DNA of 64,000 bases from contig CANSTU010000003.1 in NCBI GenBank assembly GCA_947650005.1, positions 1 to 64,000 on the forward strand, written 5' to 3'. The stretch comes from an uncultured Lachnospiraceae bacterium (GTDB lineage Bacteria; Bacillota; Clostridia; Lachnospirales; Lachnospiraceae). How positions within the stretch are numbered: position 1 is the stretch's first letter; every line of letters begins with the position of its first letter. The position numbers were made by a program, and so were the translations under genes. Of this stretch, positions 26,310 to 35,405 are shown piece after piece. The notes below the pieces were generated by a model that was not told the origin of the DNA, ran no database searches, and was given only the letters and a program-made list of their open reading frames with translations.

Positions 26310-27809
26310 CTATTTCTCCCCATCCTCATGCCCGTATTCAGGAAGCCACTTATCCAAATCAACCTCCAGGAAAGGGGCCCGCACAAACCGTTCTCTCAGA
26401 TCATAGGGTACCGTACAGTCAAAGATCGCCTTGCATGAGATTCCTATATCCCGGATACTTTTGCTGAACTGCGGGCTGCTGGAGGGATCCAGCGGATGGC
26501 AGCGTACTCCGGGAATCATAATGATATCCCTGTCTGCCTGAAAGCGGGTATTCATGGCCCATAGCACATCATCCGTATCAAAGATGTCCACATCCTCGTC
26601 CACCACAATCACGTGCTTGAGCTCAGGGAACGCAGAAAAAGCCAACAGGGCCGCCTGCCGCTGCCTCCCTTCGTCCGTATGATCCTGCTTATGAAACTGC
26701 AGAATCACCATATATTTCCCTCCTCCGCAGCGGTGTGCGTAGATCCCTGTCAGCCGCCCCGGCATCGCATTTTCAATCATACCGTAAATGCTGGCTTCCG
26801 TGGGCAGCCCTGCCATATTTACATGCTCCTCCGAAGGGCCGATACAGGTCTGCATGATCGGATGATGGCGATGGGTAACGGCTTTCACCCGGATCAGACG
26901 GCATTCCCGGCTCGCTGGGCCGAGATAACCGGGAAATTCCGGCATGGCATAGCCAGTTTGGCTGTTCTTATCCTCCACCACCCTCACGCCGGGAATGATC
27001 TCCCCTTCAATCACATACTCCGCATTTGAAATGGCATGCTCTTGTATGCTCACACAGGGTACCAGCCCCACCGGTCGGCCGCGCAGCGCTCCGGCAATGG
27101 AAAGCTCGTCATATCCCAAAGGCGTTGTAGGCGGTTCAAAGCAGGAAAGGATCTCGATGGCCGGATCCACACCGATGGAGATACAGATGGGCAGAGGCTG
27201 CCCCAGCTGCTCCGCCCTATCTGCCATGGCTCCGATATGACGGGAACCGGGCTGTAGGAAAATGGACAGTTCATCTTTTCCCTGGACGCACATCCGATGA
27301 ATCGTCACATCACTCTTTCCCGTATCCGGGTGCGTGGCATAGCACATGCCCAGCGTGAGATACGGCCCGGCGTCCAGGGGCGTGTTTGTAGGAGCGGGAA
27401 CCAGCCTGCGCAGGTCAAAACCTTCCTCCTGTGCCAGATGTACCACCTCCTGGCAGGGCGCCGGAGCCTGTACGGTTACCGGCGGGATCGGTTCCCTCAC
27501 ACAGTCCCAAATCACTTGAGTGAGTTCCTCCTTCTTACAGCCGAACAGGGCCGCTACCCTCTGCCGGCTCGCCAGAAGTCCGATCAATACCCGCGCATCC
27601 GCAAATCCCTTCACCCGGTTGAAGATCATCGCCGGCCCATCCACCTTCGTTGGTCTCTTCACCGTTCCTCCTGCCCCGATATGGCGGTATACCCCCGCCA
27701 TCTCCGCCATAGGATCCACTTCCACATCCGTACACACCAGCTGTCCCGGCATGTCCTTCAGGGCCGCAAGCGCATCCCGCAACGATAAAATATCCGTTCT
27801 GTGATCCAT
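26310..27809 (-). CDS. lpdC: Gallate decarboxylase catalytic subunit, UbiD family
   Basis: Non-oxidative decarboxylation of gallate (and protocatechuate) to pyrogallol (catechol) with prenylated FMN. The 499-residue protein follows LpdC closely: VCTDVEVDPMAEMAGVYRHI near the N terminus, GPAMIFNRVKGF, APTNTPLDAGPY, SDVTIHRM with the cofactor-proximal Arg, EFPGY and the acidic IGPSEEHVNMAG, then ILVDEDVDIFD-like VVDEDVDIFDTDD. AGGAAGGA precedes ATG 27809. It is the first gene of the operon and is separated from the ABC importer by a terminator-like hairpin. Confidence 0.93.
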   Translation of the reverse strand: MDHRTDILSLRDALAALKDMPGQLVCTDVEVDPMAEMAGVYRHIGAGGTVKRPTKVDGPAMIFNRVKGFADARVLIGLLASRQRVAALFGCKKEELTQVIWDCVREPIPPVTVQAPAPCQEVVHLAQEEGFDLRRLVPAPTNTPLDAGPYLTLGMCYATHPDTGKSDVTIHRMCVQGKDELSIFLQPGSRHIGAMADRAEQLGQPLPICISIGVDPAIEILSCFEPPTTPLGYDELSIAGALRGRPVGLVPCVSIQEHAISNAEYVIEGEIIPGVRVVEDKNSQTGYAMPEFPGYLGPASRECRLIRVKAVTHRHHPIMQTCIGPSEEHVNMAGLPTEASIYGMIENAMPGRLTGIYAHRCGGGKYMVILQFHKQDHTDEGRQRQAALLAFSAFPELKHVIVVDEDVDIFDTDDVLWAMNTRFQADRDIIMIPGVRCHPLDPSSSPQFSKSIRDIGISCKAIFDCTVPYDLRERFVRAPFLEVDLDKWLPEYGHEDGEK

Positions 27810-27861
27810 TCCTTCCTACAATTTCCTTTCTATTCATTGAATGGCAATTACACTCAATTAA

Positions 27862-27901
27862 ATTCTGCCGCGCTGCCCCAAAATGGAACGCGCGGCAGAA
27901 T
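27862..27901. terminator. 12 bp perfect inverted repeat between importer and lpdC
   Basis: Arms ATTCTGCCGCGC (27862-27873) and its exact complement (27890-27901). It begins 12 bases after the stop of the solute-binding protein gene. Only a short TTAATT follows on the minus strand, so termination may be partial and leave readthrough into lpdC. Confidence 0.6.
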
Positions 27902-27912
27902 CTCAATCGCCG

Positions 27913-29556
27913 TCAGTCATAAAGTGCATCCGCATCATAATGATAAGTATAATCCCCGGGAAGCACCCAGTTGTCGTTCTTCGGACTGATTCCCTCGATC
28001 ACCTCTGTCCTATATGCGAAATAACTGTTACCGAATACGATAGGCCTCACCACATCCGCATCGTTTACCATATCCAACAGTTTCATGGTATCCTCCGCAT
28101 CGCCTGTCTTCACCGTCTCCGCCAGCAGCGTCTGGAATTCCTCGTTCTTCCAAAAGGTGCGCAGTGATTTATTTTCGTTCAACTGGTTATTAAAGAAGAA
28201 TAGAACCGTTCCCACACAGGCATATCCTGAAATCAACATATCACAGGCCGCAGGATCTGTGATCAGCGTATTATAGGTTGCCGCATCATACACCAGGATT
28301 TCCAGATTGATTCCCAGCTGTAGCACCGATGCCTGGATAACCTCGGCGGAGGGCTGCGTATTGGCATCACACATGATGGTCAGATCCAGTCCGCCGTCCG
28401 GATAACCCGCCGCTACCATATATTCTTTTGCCTTTTCCATATCATAGCTGTACTTCAACGTACCGGCCTGATATTGGGGCGTATTCGGCGTAGCGATACA
28501 GTCCGCAGGGGAATACAGATTTTTATGTACCGCTGCTGCAATACCCGCGCTGTCCACCGCACAGGATATGGCATGGCGCAGGTTTTCGTTATCCATAACC
28601 GACTCTCCGGAACAGTTATAATAAATGGTCTGCGTATTGTTGCCGGGATACTGATAGACTTCGATGCCATCCTTTCCCTGCAAATATTCCACATCAATTG
28701 AGGGCGTATAAGTAAGCATATCTATGCCGCCCGTCTCGAGCTCAATTGTCCTCTGCGCCTCTTCCGTAATCACTCTATATACGATCTTATCCACATTCTG
28801 CTTCTGCGTTTCCGTCTGATCCGTGTTCCAATAGTCTTCAAACTTTTCTAGAACCCATTCATAACCGGGCGTATAATCAGTCATTTTATAGGGGCCGCTT
28901 CCGATCGCAAGATTCACCATCTCGTCTTTGCAGTCATTGAATGATTTTTCGGATACAATGGAAATCCGCGTCATATCGTTGTAGAAAAAAGTGTCCTCTG
29001 CTTTTGTAGCCAGAACCAGGTTCAGATCATCCACCACATGGGATTTTTCAAAATCCACATTGGATGCATGGCGTCCGTATTCCGCGGATTCGGATGCCTT
29101 CTGAAAGCTGAACAGCACGTCGCTCGCAACGATTTTGTTTCCGTCATGGGTCATGATTCCGTCATGCAGTTTAAGGTTCAGCGTCGTCCCATCCTCCCAT
29201 TCATAGCTTTCCACCAGGAGCGGAACCACCTCACCGGAAGCATTATACTCAAAAAGTGTCTCATAGAAATTCAGACGGATCGACATAAACGGATCCTGGT
29301 TCGATCCCCACGGGTTAAAGGTACCGGAATCCTGATGAACCTGTACATAAACGGTGGATCCGTCCCGGGCCTCGCTTTTCTCCGGCGCTTCAGATTCCGT
29401 CTGTTCCGCCGCATTCGTAGCTTCCTGCACCGTTCCTATATCCGATCCTGTATTACCCCCCCCCTGTGTTTCCCTGCCTCCACAGCCTGACAACAGGCTA
29501 ATTCCCATAGCTACCGCCAAGGTAAGGGCTAATTTCTTTCTCCATTCCTTCTTCAT
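27913..29556 (-). CDS. Opp/Dpp-type substrate-binding lipoprotein
   Basis: A family 5 solute-binding protein of 547 residues, anchored by lipobox LLSGC (Cys25). It is the receptor of the adjacent ABC importer. SIRLNFYETLFEYNASGEVVP and the C-terminal YHYDADALYD are typical of peptide/nickel-type binding proteins. Directly after the lipobox lies an uninterrupted G9 tract (29456-29464 on the plus strand as C9) encoding part of QGGGNTG; it is in frame here. Its position upstream of gallate decarboxylase and tannase suggests a phenolic ester or glycoside ligand rather than a peptide; this is inference. Confidence 0.88.
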   Translation of the reverse strand: MKKEWRKKLALTLAVAMGISLLSGCGGRETQGGGNTGSDIGTVQEATNAAEQTESEAPEKSEARDGSTVYVQVHQDSGTFNPWGSNQDPFMSIRLNFYETLFEYNASGEVVPLLVESYEWEDGTTLNLKLHDGIMTHDGNKIVASDVLFSFQKASESAEYGRHASNVDFEKSHVVDDLNLVLATKAEDTFFYNDMTRISIVSEKSFNDCKDEMVNLAIGSGPYKMTDYTPGYEWVLEKFEDYWNTDQTETQKQNVDKIVYRVITEEAQRTIELETGGIDMLTYTPSIDVEYLQGKDGIEVYQYPGNNTQTIYYNCSGESVMDNENLRHAISCAVDSAGIAAAVHKNLYSPADCIATPNTPQYQAGTLKYSYDMEKAKEYMVAAGYPDGGLDLTIMCDANTQPSAEVIQASVLQLGINLEILVYDAATYNTLITDPAACDMLISGYACVGTVLFFFNNQLNENKSLRTFWKNEEFQTLLAETVKTGDAEDTMKLLDMVNDADVVRPIVFGNSYFAYRTEVIEGISPKNDNWVLPGDYTYHYDADALYD

Positions 29557-29559
29557 CGT

Positions 29560-29655
29560 TTACTCCCCTCTGCCTGCTTTTGCAGGCTCTCAATTCAAGA
29601 GGTTGAAAGCGTCCTTCTTTCAACTTACTCCCCTCTGCCTGCTTTTGCAGGCTCT
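29560..29655 (-). repeat. Tandem leader units before the binding protein
   Basis: Two nearly identical units, GAGAGCCTGC-AAAA-GCAGGC-AGAGGGGAG (29572-29587 and 29637-29652 stems), are separated by a GTTGAAAG/CTTTCAAC hairpin (29602-29624). The proximal one serves ATG 29556; the distal one overlaps the end of the upstream oppF-like gene. CCTCT upstream could pair with AGAGG of the Shine-Dalgarno. Confidence 0.7.
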
Positions 29656-30611
29656 CATTCCTTTATTTCATTCAATCTTGCACAGGAGACGAAATGTCCG
29701 TTTTCTATTTCCTGCAGTTTCTGAGGCTGCATGCACTCCTCCCTCGCATGGGGACATCTGGATACGAAACGGCAGCCCGGCTTCGGCTCGATGGGTGAGG
29801 TTACTTCTCCCTTCAGCAGGATCCTCTTCCTTTCCGCATGAATATCCGGAATGGGGATCGCCGAGAGCAGCGCCTTGGTATAGGGATGCATCGGATTGCG
29901 GAACAGCTCCTTTGTGGGGCTTTTCTCCACCAGCTGCCCCAGGTACATCACGCATATCTCATCCGAGATGTGCCGTACCACGGACAGGTCATGGGTAATA
30001 AATACATAAGTAAGCTTTCGCTCTTCCTGTAGATCCTGCATCAGATTCAGGATCTGCGCTTGGATGGATACGTCCAGAGCGGATACGGGCTCATCGCAGA
30101 CGACAAACTCCGGCCGAAGGGCCAGAGCCCTTGCGATGCCGATCCGCTGTCTCCTCCCTCCATCCAATTCATGGGGATAGGAATGGCGCAGCCTGGGGGC
30201 CAGGCCCACCGTATCCATCAGTTCGTCCGTCCGTTCCTCGATCTCCGCCTTACTGTAGCGTCCCGTAAGTAACAAGGGTTCGCTGATGGTGGCACTGGCG
30301 GTCATCCTGGGATTCAGGGAAGAAAAGGGATCCTGGAAAATGATCTGCATGTTTTCCCGAAGACTTCTCAGTTTGTCTGAGGTCACATGGGTGATATCCT
30401 CTCCGTGAAACAGGATCTTTCCGTCTGTGCTTTCCAGCAGATGCAGGACGGTCCTTCCGAAAGTGGATTTCCCACAGCCCGATTCGCCCACCACTCCAAC
30501 CGTATTACCCTGCGGGATGGAAAAGCTGACATCATCCACGGCATGGAGCATTCCCCTGGGAGTTTTGAAATATTTTTTCAGATTCCGTACTTCAAGGATC
30601 GTTTCCATCAT
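29655..30611 (-). CDS. Oligopeptide-type ABC importer ATPase (OppF-like)
   Basis: A 318-residue cytosolic ATPase: Walker A GESGCGKST, Q-loop, signature LDGGRRQRIGIARAL (Asp replaces the usual Ser of LSGGQ), Walker B VVCDEPVSALD, and the C-terminal Opp extension with the Cys cluster of CRFVSRCPHAREEC, usual for Fe-S or metal-bearing OppF/DppF proteins. ATG 30611 overlaps the oppD-like stop in an ATGATG/TGA arrangement, so the two ATPases are translationally coupled. Confidence 0.9.
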   Translation of the reverse strand: MMETILEVRNLKKYFKTPRGMLHAVDDVSFSIPQGNTVGVVGESGCGKSTFGRTVLHLLESTDGKILFHGEDITHVTSDKLRSLRENMQIIFQDPFSSLNPRMTASATISEPLLLTGRYSKAEIEERTDELMDTVGLAPRLRHSYPHELDGGRRQRIGIARALALRPEFVVCDEPVSALDVSIQAQILNLMQDLQEERKLTYVFITHDLSVVRHISDEICVMYLGQLVEKSPTKELFRNPMHPYTKALLSAIPIPDIHAERKRILLKGEVTSPIEPKPGCRFVSRCPHAREECMQPQKLQEIENGHFVSCARLNEIKE

Positions 30612-31600
30612 CCATTCCCCTCCCTGGACTTGCCGGTGCATCTGGTTAAATGTCCTGGCGCAATCTCCCGAAGCTCCCTTGCCTCCTGCGCACAACTCTC
30701 CGTTGCATACGGGCACCTGGGATGAAACCTGCAGCCGGAGGGCAGGTCTGTGGGATCCGGCGTCATCCCATGGATCGCTTCCAGGCGGCGCTGCTCTTTT
30801 ACCAGGCTGGGGAGGGCGCCGAACAACCCATTGGTATAGGGATGGGTTGGCCTGTCAAAGATGTCTTCCCTACTTCCGCTTTCCACCACCTCTCCAGCAT
30901 AGATCACGGCCACCTCGTCACAAATTTCAGCCACCACCCCCAGATCATGGGTAATCATAATCATTGCCATATCGAATTTCTCCCGCAGTTTGTTCATCAA
31001 ATCCAGAACCTGGGCCTGGATGGTCACGTCCAACGCTGTGGTAGGCTCATCCGCAATCAAAAGCTTCGGATTACAGGCCAGAGCCATGGCAATCACCACC
31101 CGCTGCTTCATTCCGCCCGAAAACTGATGGGGATATTCATGGAATCTCTCCCGCGGGATACCCACCATCTCCAGCAGATCCCCTGCCCGCCTATCCGATT
31201 CCTTTTTACTGATTTTTTCATGCGTCTTAATCACTTCTGCGATCTGACTGCCCACTGTAAAAACCGGATTCAAGGCCGTCATAGGATCCTGAAAGATCAT
31301 GGAGATTTCCTCTCCCCGAATCTTACGCACCTGCTTTTCAGGCATCCCCAGCAAATCCTTTCCATGAAACCAAATTTCCCCGCCCATCACTTTGGCCGGC
31401 GGATCCGGCAGAATCCGCATAATCGCCTTGGCAATCGTAGTCTTTCCAGCCCCGGTCTCTCCCACCAGGCCAAGGGTCTTTCCCCGCTTCAGACTGAATG
31501 ACACATCATTTACCGCCTCTACGATTTCCCCGCCAGCATGATATTGAATACTCAGTTGTTTAACCTCAAGAAAATTTTCGTCATTTGTTGGTGTTTCCAT
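30608..31600 (-). CDS. Oligopeptide-type ABC importer ATPase (OppD-like)
   Basis: A 330-residue ATPase partner of the OppF-like protein: Walker A GETGAGKTT, signature FSGGMKQRVVIAMAL, Walker B LLIADEPTTALD, and the C-terminal CRFHPRCPYATESC cluster. ATG 31600 lies behind AGATGGGAG of a leader module; the 10 codons upstream are not used. It sits third in the oppB-oppC-oppD-oppF-binding-protein order. Confidence 0.9.
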   Translation of the reverse strand: METPTNDENFLEVKQLSIQYHAGGEIVEAVNDVSFSLKRGKTLGLVGETGAGKTTIAKAIMRILPDPPAKVMGGEIWFHGKDLLGMPEKQVRKIRGEEISMIFQDPMTALNPVFTVGSQIAEVIKTHEKISKKESDRRAGDLLEMVGIPRERFHEYPHQFSGGMKQRVVIAMALACNPKLLIADEPTTALDVTIQAQVLDLMNKLREKFDMAMIMITHDLGVVAEICDEVAVIYAGEVVESGSREDIFDRPTHPYTNGLFGALPSLVKEQRRLEAIHGMTPDPTDLPSGCRFHPRCPYATESCAQEARELREIAPGHLTRCTGKSREGNG

Positions 31601-31604
31601 TTTT

Positions 31605-31629
31605 CTCCCATCTGCGTACAAGGCACGCA
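31605..31629 (-). promoter_or_regulatory. Hairpin-SD leader module of the oppD-like gene
   Basis: TGCGT/ACGCA stem with a 7-base loop (31613-31629), then AGATGGGAGAAAA and ATG 31600. It lies between oppC-like and oppD-like genes. The stem bases differ from all neighbouring copies while pairing is kept. Confidence 0.65.
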
Positions 31630-31670
31630 TTCAAATCTTTATCCCTTCGGCCCGTCGTTTTAGCACAGGA

Positions 31671-32549
31671 TCACTTCTTCAGCCGCGGATCGAGCGCATC
31701 CCGCAGCCCGTCTCCCAACATGTTCAGCGCAAGGACGACGATCATAATCATAATGCCCGGAAAGATCACCATATGGGGAGCCTGCCGGATATAATTCCTG
31801 CCCGCCGACAGCATAGCGCCCCATTCCGCATTGGGCGGCTGCACGCCCAGTCCGATGAAGCTAAGCCCCGCCGAAGTGATGATAGCCATCGCCACCTGCA
31901 TGGTGGCCTGCACGATTAAGGGAGACATGGCATTGGGCAATACATGCTTCAATAGGATTCGCCCCTCCCGTGCGTTAATGGAACGGGCTGCCTCTATGTA
32001 TTCCTGGCCCTGCACATTTAGACTGGAGGCCCGCGACATCCTGGCAAAACCGGGGATCTGCCCCACACTTAAGGCGATAATACAGTTAATGAGCCCGGTC
32101 CCCAAGGCTGCAGAAATGGCAATTGCAAGCAGGATGGCGGGCAGAGCCTGCACCACATCCAGCACGCGCATAATCGCCATGTCCAACTTTCCTCCGAAAT
32201 ACCCGGCGCACAGGCCGATCCCTATACCGATCACCGCCGAGACTCCCACGGAAAGAAAGCCCACCAGCAGGGAATTCCGGCTTCCGTATAGCAGACGGCT
32301 GAAAATATCCCTGCCCAGATTGTCCGTCCCGCACAGATGCTCCAGGGACGGTTTTGCAAGGGTCGCAGTTAGATCCTGTTCCTCGAACCCATATGGAGCG
32401 ATCAGGTTCGCGGTCAACGCCACTAAAACGACCAGCGCCAGCACTAAGAGACAGAAAACGGACATTTTATTATCCAAAAGCCTTTTTATCGTGATTTGGA
32501 ACATGCTTTCCTTTTTCAGCCTCTGCTGCTGTTCCTTCTCTTTTTTCAT
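31671..32549 (-). CDS. Oligopeptide-type ABC importer permease (OppC-like)
   Basis: A 292-residue permease with a charged N-terminal tail, one helix, the conserved HLCGTDNLGRDIFSRLLYG segment and a five-helix BPD_transp_1 core with the EAA loop EAARSINAREGRIL. ATG 32549 starts nine bases after the oppB-like stop. It forms a heterodimer pore with the OppB-like protein. Confidence 0.9.
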   Translation of the reverse strand: MKKEKEQQQRLKKESMFQITIKRLLDNKMSVFCLLVLALVVLVALTANLIAPYGFEEQDLTATLAKPSLEHLCGTDNLGRDIFSRLLYGSRNSLLVGFLSVGVSAVIGIGIGLCAGYFGGKLDMAIMRVLDVVQALPAILLAIAISAALGTGLINCIIALSVGQIPGFARMSRASSLNVQGQEYIEAARSINAREGRILLKHVLPNAMSPLIVQATMQVAMAIITSAGLSFIGLGVQPPNAEWGAMLSAGRNYIRQAPHMVIFPGIMIMIVVLALNMLGDGLRDALDPRLKK

Positions 32550-32557
32550 GCGGCACC

Positions 32558-33505
32558 TCACACTTTCTTCTTCACGGTTTTATAGCGGGCTTTGATCCTG
32601 GGATCGATCAGGGCATAGAGGATATCCACCACCAGCATGACGATTCCGAACACCACTGCCATATACAGCGTACTTCCCTGAATGGCAGGATAGTCCCGCT
32701 TATTAATCGCGTCCACCATATACATCCCAAGGCCGGGAATGCTGAATACGGCCTCGATCACCACTGCCCCGCCCAGGGAAAATCCCAATACGTTTCCTGC
32801 TGCGGTCACAATTGGAATCAGAGCGTTCCGGAACGCATGGACAAAAATAACTTTCAGGTTAGATATTCCCTTTGCCCGCGCCGTGGTGATATAGTCCTGC
32901 CGGATCACCTCCAGCATACTGGATCTGGTCTGCCGCGCAAGCCCGCCCGCAAGTCCAATCGCGGAAGCCGTACAGGGCAGAACCATCTGTTTGAAAGCCC
33001 CCCAGCCGCTGGCCGGAAACCATCCCAGCTTCAATGCGAAAAGAATCGACATCAGAAGGCCAATCCAAAATCCAGGCATGGAAGAACCAATCAGCGCAGC
33101 CACCATGGAAGCGTTATCCCATATGGAGTACTGCTTCACCGCCGCGACAATCCCCATCAATACGCCGAAAACCAATGCCATTCCCACGCTTATCATTGCG
33201 ATCTGGAAGGTAATCTTAAATCGATAGACGATATCCTGGGATATGCTTTTCCCTGTCGCATAGGAAGTTCCCAGGTCATGATCAATCAGAACCTGTTTTA
33301 CATATCTTCCAAATCTCACCGGATAGGAATCATTCAGTCCCCATTCCTCTCGCAGTTCCTGGATCTCCTCCTCCGTCGCCTCACTCCCCAGCTTCGTGGC
33401 CGCTGGATCGCCTTTGGCGAAATATAGCAGTGTAAATACCAACAGCGTCACCCCGAACAGCACAGGGATCAACATCAGTATCCTTTTCAATATGTACCTT
33501 GCCAT
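32558..33505 (-). CDS. Oligopeptide-type ABC importer permease (OppB-like)
   Basis: A 315-residue six-helix permease, the first gene of the importer operon. MARYILKRILMLIPVLFGVTLL is the usual OppB start, and the EAA loop reads YITTARAKGISNLKVIF. ATG 33505 has GGGGAGG upstream; the frame continues to 33592 without a second site. A promoter-like sequence lies about 120-150 bases in front. Confidence 0.9.
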   Translation of the reverse strand: MARYILKRILMLIPVLFGVTLLVFTLLYFAKGDPAATKLGSEATEEEIQELREEWGLNDSYPVRFGRYVKQVLIDHDLGTSYATGKSISQDIVYRFKITFQIAMISVGMALVFGVLMGIVAAVKQYSIWDNASMVAALIGSSMPGFWIGLLMSILFALKLGWFPASGWGAFKQMVLPCTASAIGLAGGLARQTRSSMLEVIRQDYITTARAKGISNLKVIFVHAFRNALIPIVTAAGNVLGFSLGGAVVIEAVFSIPGLGMYMVDAINKRDYPAIQGSTLYMAVVFGIVMLVVDILYALIDPRIKARYKTVKKKV

Positions 33506-33624
33506 TCCCAACCTTCCTCCCCTATTTCTTTCCATCCTGCGGGTTATGAACCATGCCTGAGAAATCACATCATAGTCTTCATTTTTGTGCACTTTTGTTT
33601 ATATCCCACATTTTTCTATAAATA

Positions 33625-33654
33625 TTTATATCATTCTGCCCTAAGTCTGTCCAA
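33625..33654 (-). promoter_or_regulatory. Candidate promoter of the importer operon
   Basis: Minus strand: -35 TTGGAC, 18 bp spacer, -10 TATAAA. It lies about 120 bases upstream of the oppB-like start. Confidence 0.45.
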
Positions 33655-33665
33655 TATGCAGTTTC

Positions 33666-33680
33666 GGTTACCTTATAACC
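33666..33680 (-). promoter_or_regulatory. Candidate LysR operator
   Basis: GGTTA-N5-TAACC, a 15 bp interrupted palindrome of the T-N11-A form known for LysR-type regulators. It sits about 12 bases upstream of the predicted -35 of the importer promoter, the usual place for activation. The LysR gene is directly upstream in the same orientation. Confidence 0.4.
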
Positions 33681-33807
33681 TGTATTTTATATATAGGAAT
33701 CATCACGATCCAAAATAATACCCCATCTGCTTGGCATGAGGTTTAAGATAAGGTCTGGAGGTGGGTGCCATGCTGCATAATGAAGTACGAAAAATACTTA
33801 TCGGCGC

Positions 33808-33917
33808 ATGGAACAGAACATTTTGAAAGGAATTGAGAGCAGTGCGATCAACAAAGTATGAAAATATTGGTTGATACAAATATTGTACTGGATGTTATGC
33901 TAAAAGGGGGAAAATAG
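33808..33917 (+). pseudogene. Remnant of a VapBC-type toxin-antitoxin pair
   Basis: A 17-codon frame (33808-33861) ends in TGA overlapping the ATG of a second frame (33858-33917) by the four-base ATGA typical of vapBC. The second frame begins MKILVDTNIVLDVML, the N terminus of a PIN-domain toxin with its first acidic residue, and stops after 19 residues. The rest of the PIN domain is gone. Confidence 0.5.
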
Positions 33918-34041
33918 AATAATTTTATATTTGACTGCCCTTATACAAGAAGTGGATGGGATTTTCACATATAACCCAGAAGAGTCAGAAATAGAAATAT
34001 GGAAATCATAAAAAATCTTTTTACGATGGTGACGAATGGTT

Positions 34042-34077
34042 GCATCACCCAACCAACTATTGTTGATTGGGTGATGC
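34042..34077 (-). terminator. Hairpin downstream of the LysR gene
   Basis: An 11 bp perfect stem GCATCACCCAA/TTGGGTGATGC (34042-34052, 34067-34077) about 15 bases past the LysR stop. No U-tract, so termination is uncertain. Confidence 0.5.
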
Positions 34078-34091
34078 CCTTCCCATTTATC

Positions 34092-34964
34092 TCACTCCTC
34101 TATAAAATGCTGCTTTATATAGTCCAAAAACTGCTGCGTTGCAAAAGAAAACGCCTTCTCCTCGGACCAAAAGATTTGGATATCCGTCATATGGCCGAAT
34201 CCGTGCAGCGGGATTACCTTCAAAGCCGGGATATTCGAGTAAGTTTCTCTCCAACCGGTAGGAATAAAGCCAAAGGCCATCCCCTGAGAAAGATAATGCA
34301 ACTTATAATAGGCCACATTGGTGGAAAAAATGCAGTGGGGAATGAATCCGTTTTCAATACAAATCCAGTACGCCCTTTCAAAGTCCCCTTTCTCGTTTCT
34401 CAGGAAACAGAATTTCTCTTCCCGCAAATCCGTGATAAAAAGCTCCTCCCTTTGCGCGAAAGGATGGCTGCGGGGCACCAAAACATAATATCCTCTCTCC
34501 TCCAGAGTAAAACTCTTTAAAGAAGCTGACAGCCTGGCATCCGCATTTCCAATTAGAAAATCATAGGAAGAGATCGCAAACGGCTCGTTCAGCGTACTTC
34601 CATATATATTGAATGAAACCTGAGGATTCTCCCTTCCAAACCGCTCAATCAGGCTCAGAACCCTTTCGTTGAAATTTTGAAATGCAATCGAGATTTTACT
34701 CTCCGGAATCTCATGGCCGTAGGAGATCTTACACGCGTCTATCAGGTTCAGGATTTTACGCGTAGTGCTCAGAAAATATTTCCCGTAGTTATTCAGTACG
34801 ATCTTTCTCCCATTCCTGTCAAAAAGCTGCGTACCCAATTCGTTTTCCAGTCTGATAATGGAGCTGCTTAGAGAGGGCTGGGATACATGCAGTTCCTCCG
34901 CCGCCTTTGAGACGTTCTCATGCTTTGCGATACATTCAAAATACTGAAGCTGCAATATCTCCAT
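34092..34964 (-). CDS. LysR-type transcriptional regulator
   Basis: A 290-residue regulator: N-terminal winged helix with VSKAAEELHVSQPSLSSSIIRLENELGTQLFDR (residues about 18-50, recognition helix QPSLSSSI), linker helix, then a two-lobe periplasmic-binding-like effector domain. It precedes the importer and gallate/tannase operons. In L. plantarum a LysR-type protein (TanR) controls tannase and gallate genes, so an analogous role with a phenolic inducer is likely. A GGTTA-N5-TAACC palindrome upstream of the importer is a candidate target. Confidence 0.85.
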   Translation of the reverse strand: MEILQLQYFECIAKHENVSKAAEELHVSQPSLSSSIIRLENELGTQLFDRNGRKIVLNNYGKYFLSTTRKILNLIDACKISYGHEIPESKISIAFQNFNERVLSLIERFGRENPQVSFNIYGSTLNEPFAISSYDFLIGNADARLSASLKSFTLEERGYYVLVPRSHPFAQREELFITDLREEKFCFLRNEKGDFERAYWICIENGFIPHCIFSTNVAYYKLHYLSQGMAFGFIPTGWRETYSNIPALKVIPLHGFGHMTDIQIFWSEEKAFSFATQQFLDYIKQHFIEE

Positions 34965-34968
34965 GTTT

Positions 34969-35060
34969 CCTCACATTCTGCCGCTGTAAACGGCGCCATA
35001 GCCAATCTAATTCTTCATGCCGCTCTTCTACGGCAGTACATCAGGAAGCTTCCGTTCCCA
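34969..35060 (-). repeat. Tandem leader units before the LysR gene
   Basis: The proximal unit is GCCG/CGGC (34980-34994) followed by AGAATGTGAGG and ATG 34964. The middle unit is a GCCG/CGGC hairpin (35019-35034) followed by ATGAAG. The distal unit is a half copy, TGCAGATGGGAACGG, near 35050. Confidence 0.55.
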
Positions 35061-35405
35061 TCTGCAATTCCATCCTTTTTATCCATTATATTTTGTCCAC
35101 TCCAGTCTGTAAATGCTTTTCCGTCCATTTGGTAATACAGCAGTATTGAAACCGATATGCTCCCCCCCTCTGCCAGGATACCGCCCGGAGAGGGCTGTTT
35201 CAGAGGTTGGGAAGTACCTTTAAGCCTACTTTACTTCCCCGACGAGACACGGCTTATAAAGGCTGGCTTATAAGCTGAATCTATTTTGATATTAGACTTT
35301 TATTTCCAACTCCTATATAATGAATTCGGGATATTGCTCCTTTGGACTGTGGGCTCGGAAAACGGTACTGTCCTATATACTTTTTACTTAACAGGAGGTA
35401 TGATC
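35061..35405. other. Divergent intergenic region between LysR and the hydrolase
   Basis: No gene. It contains a 7-base C run at 35162-35168, a GC-rich stretch near 35170-35260 and, on the plus strand, AGGAGG at 35393-35398 for the hydrolase. I could not identify a clear promoter for either gene. Confidence 0.4.
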
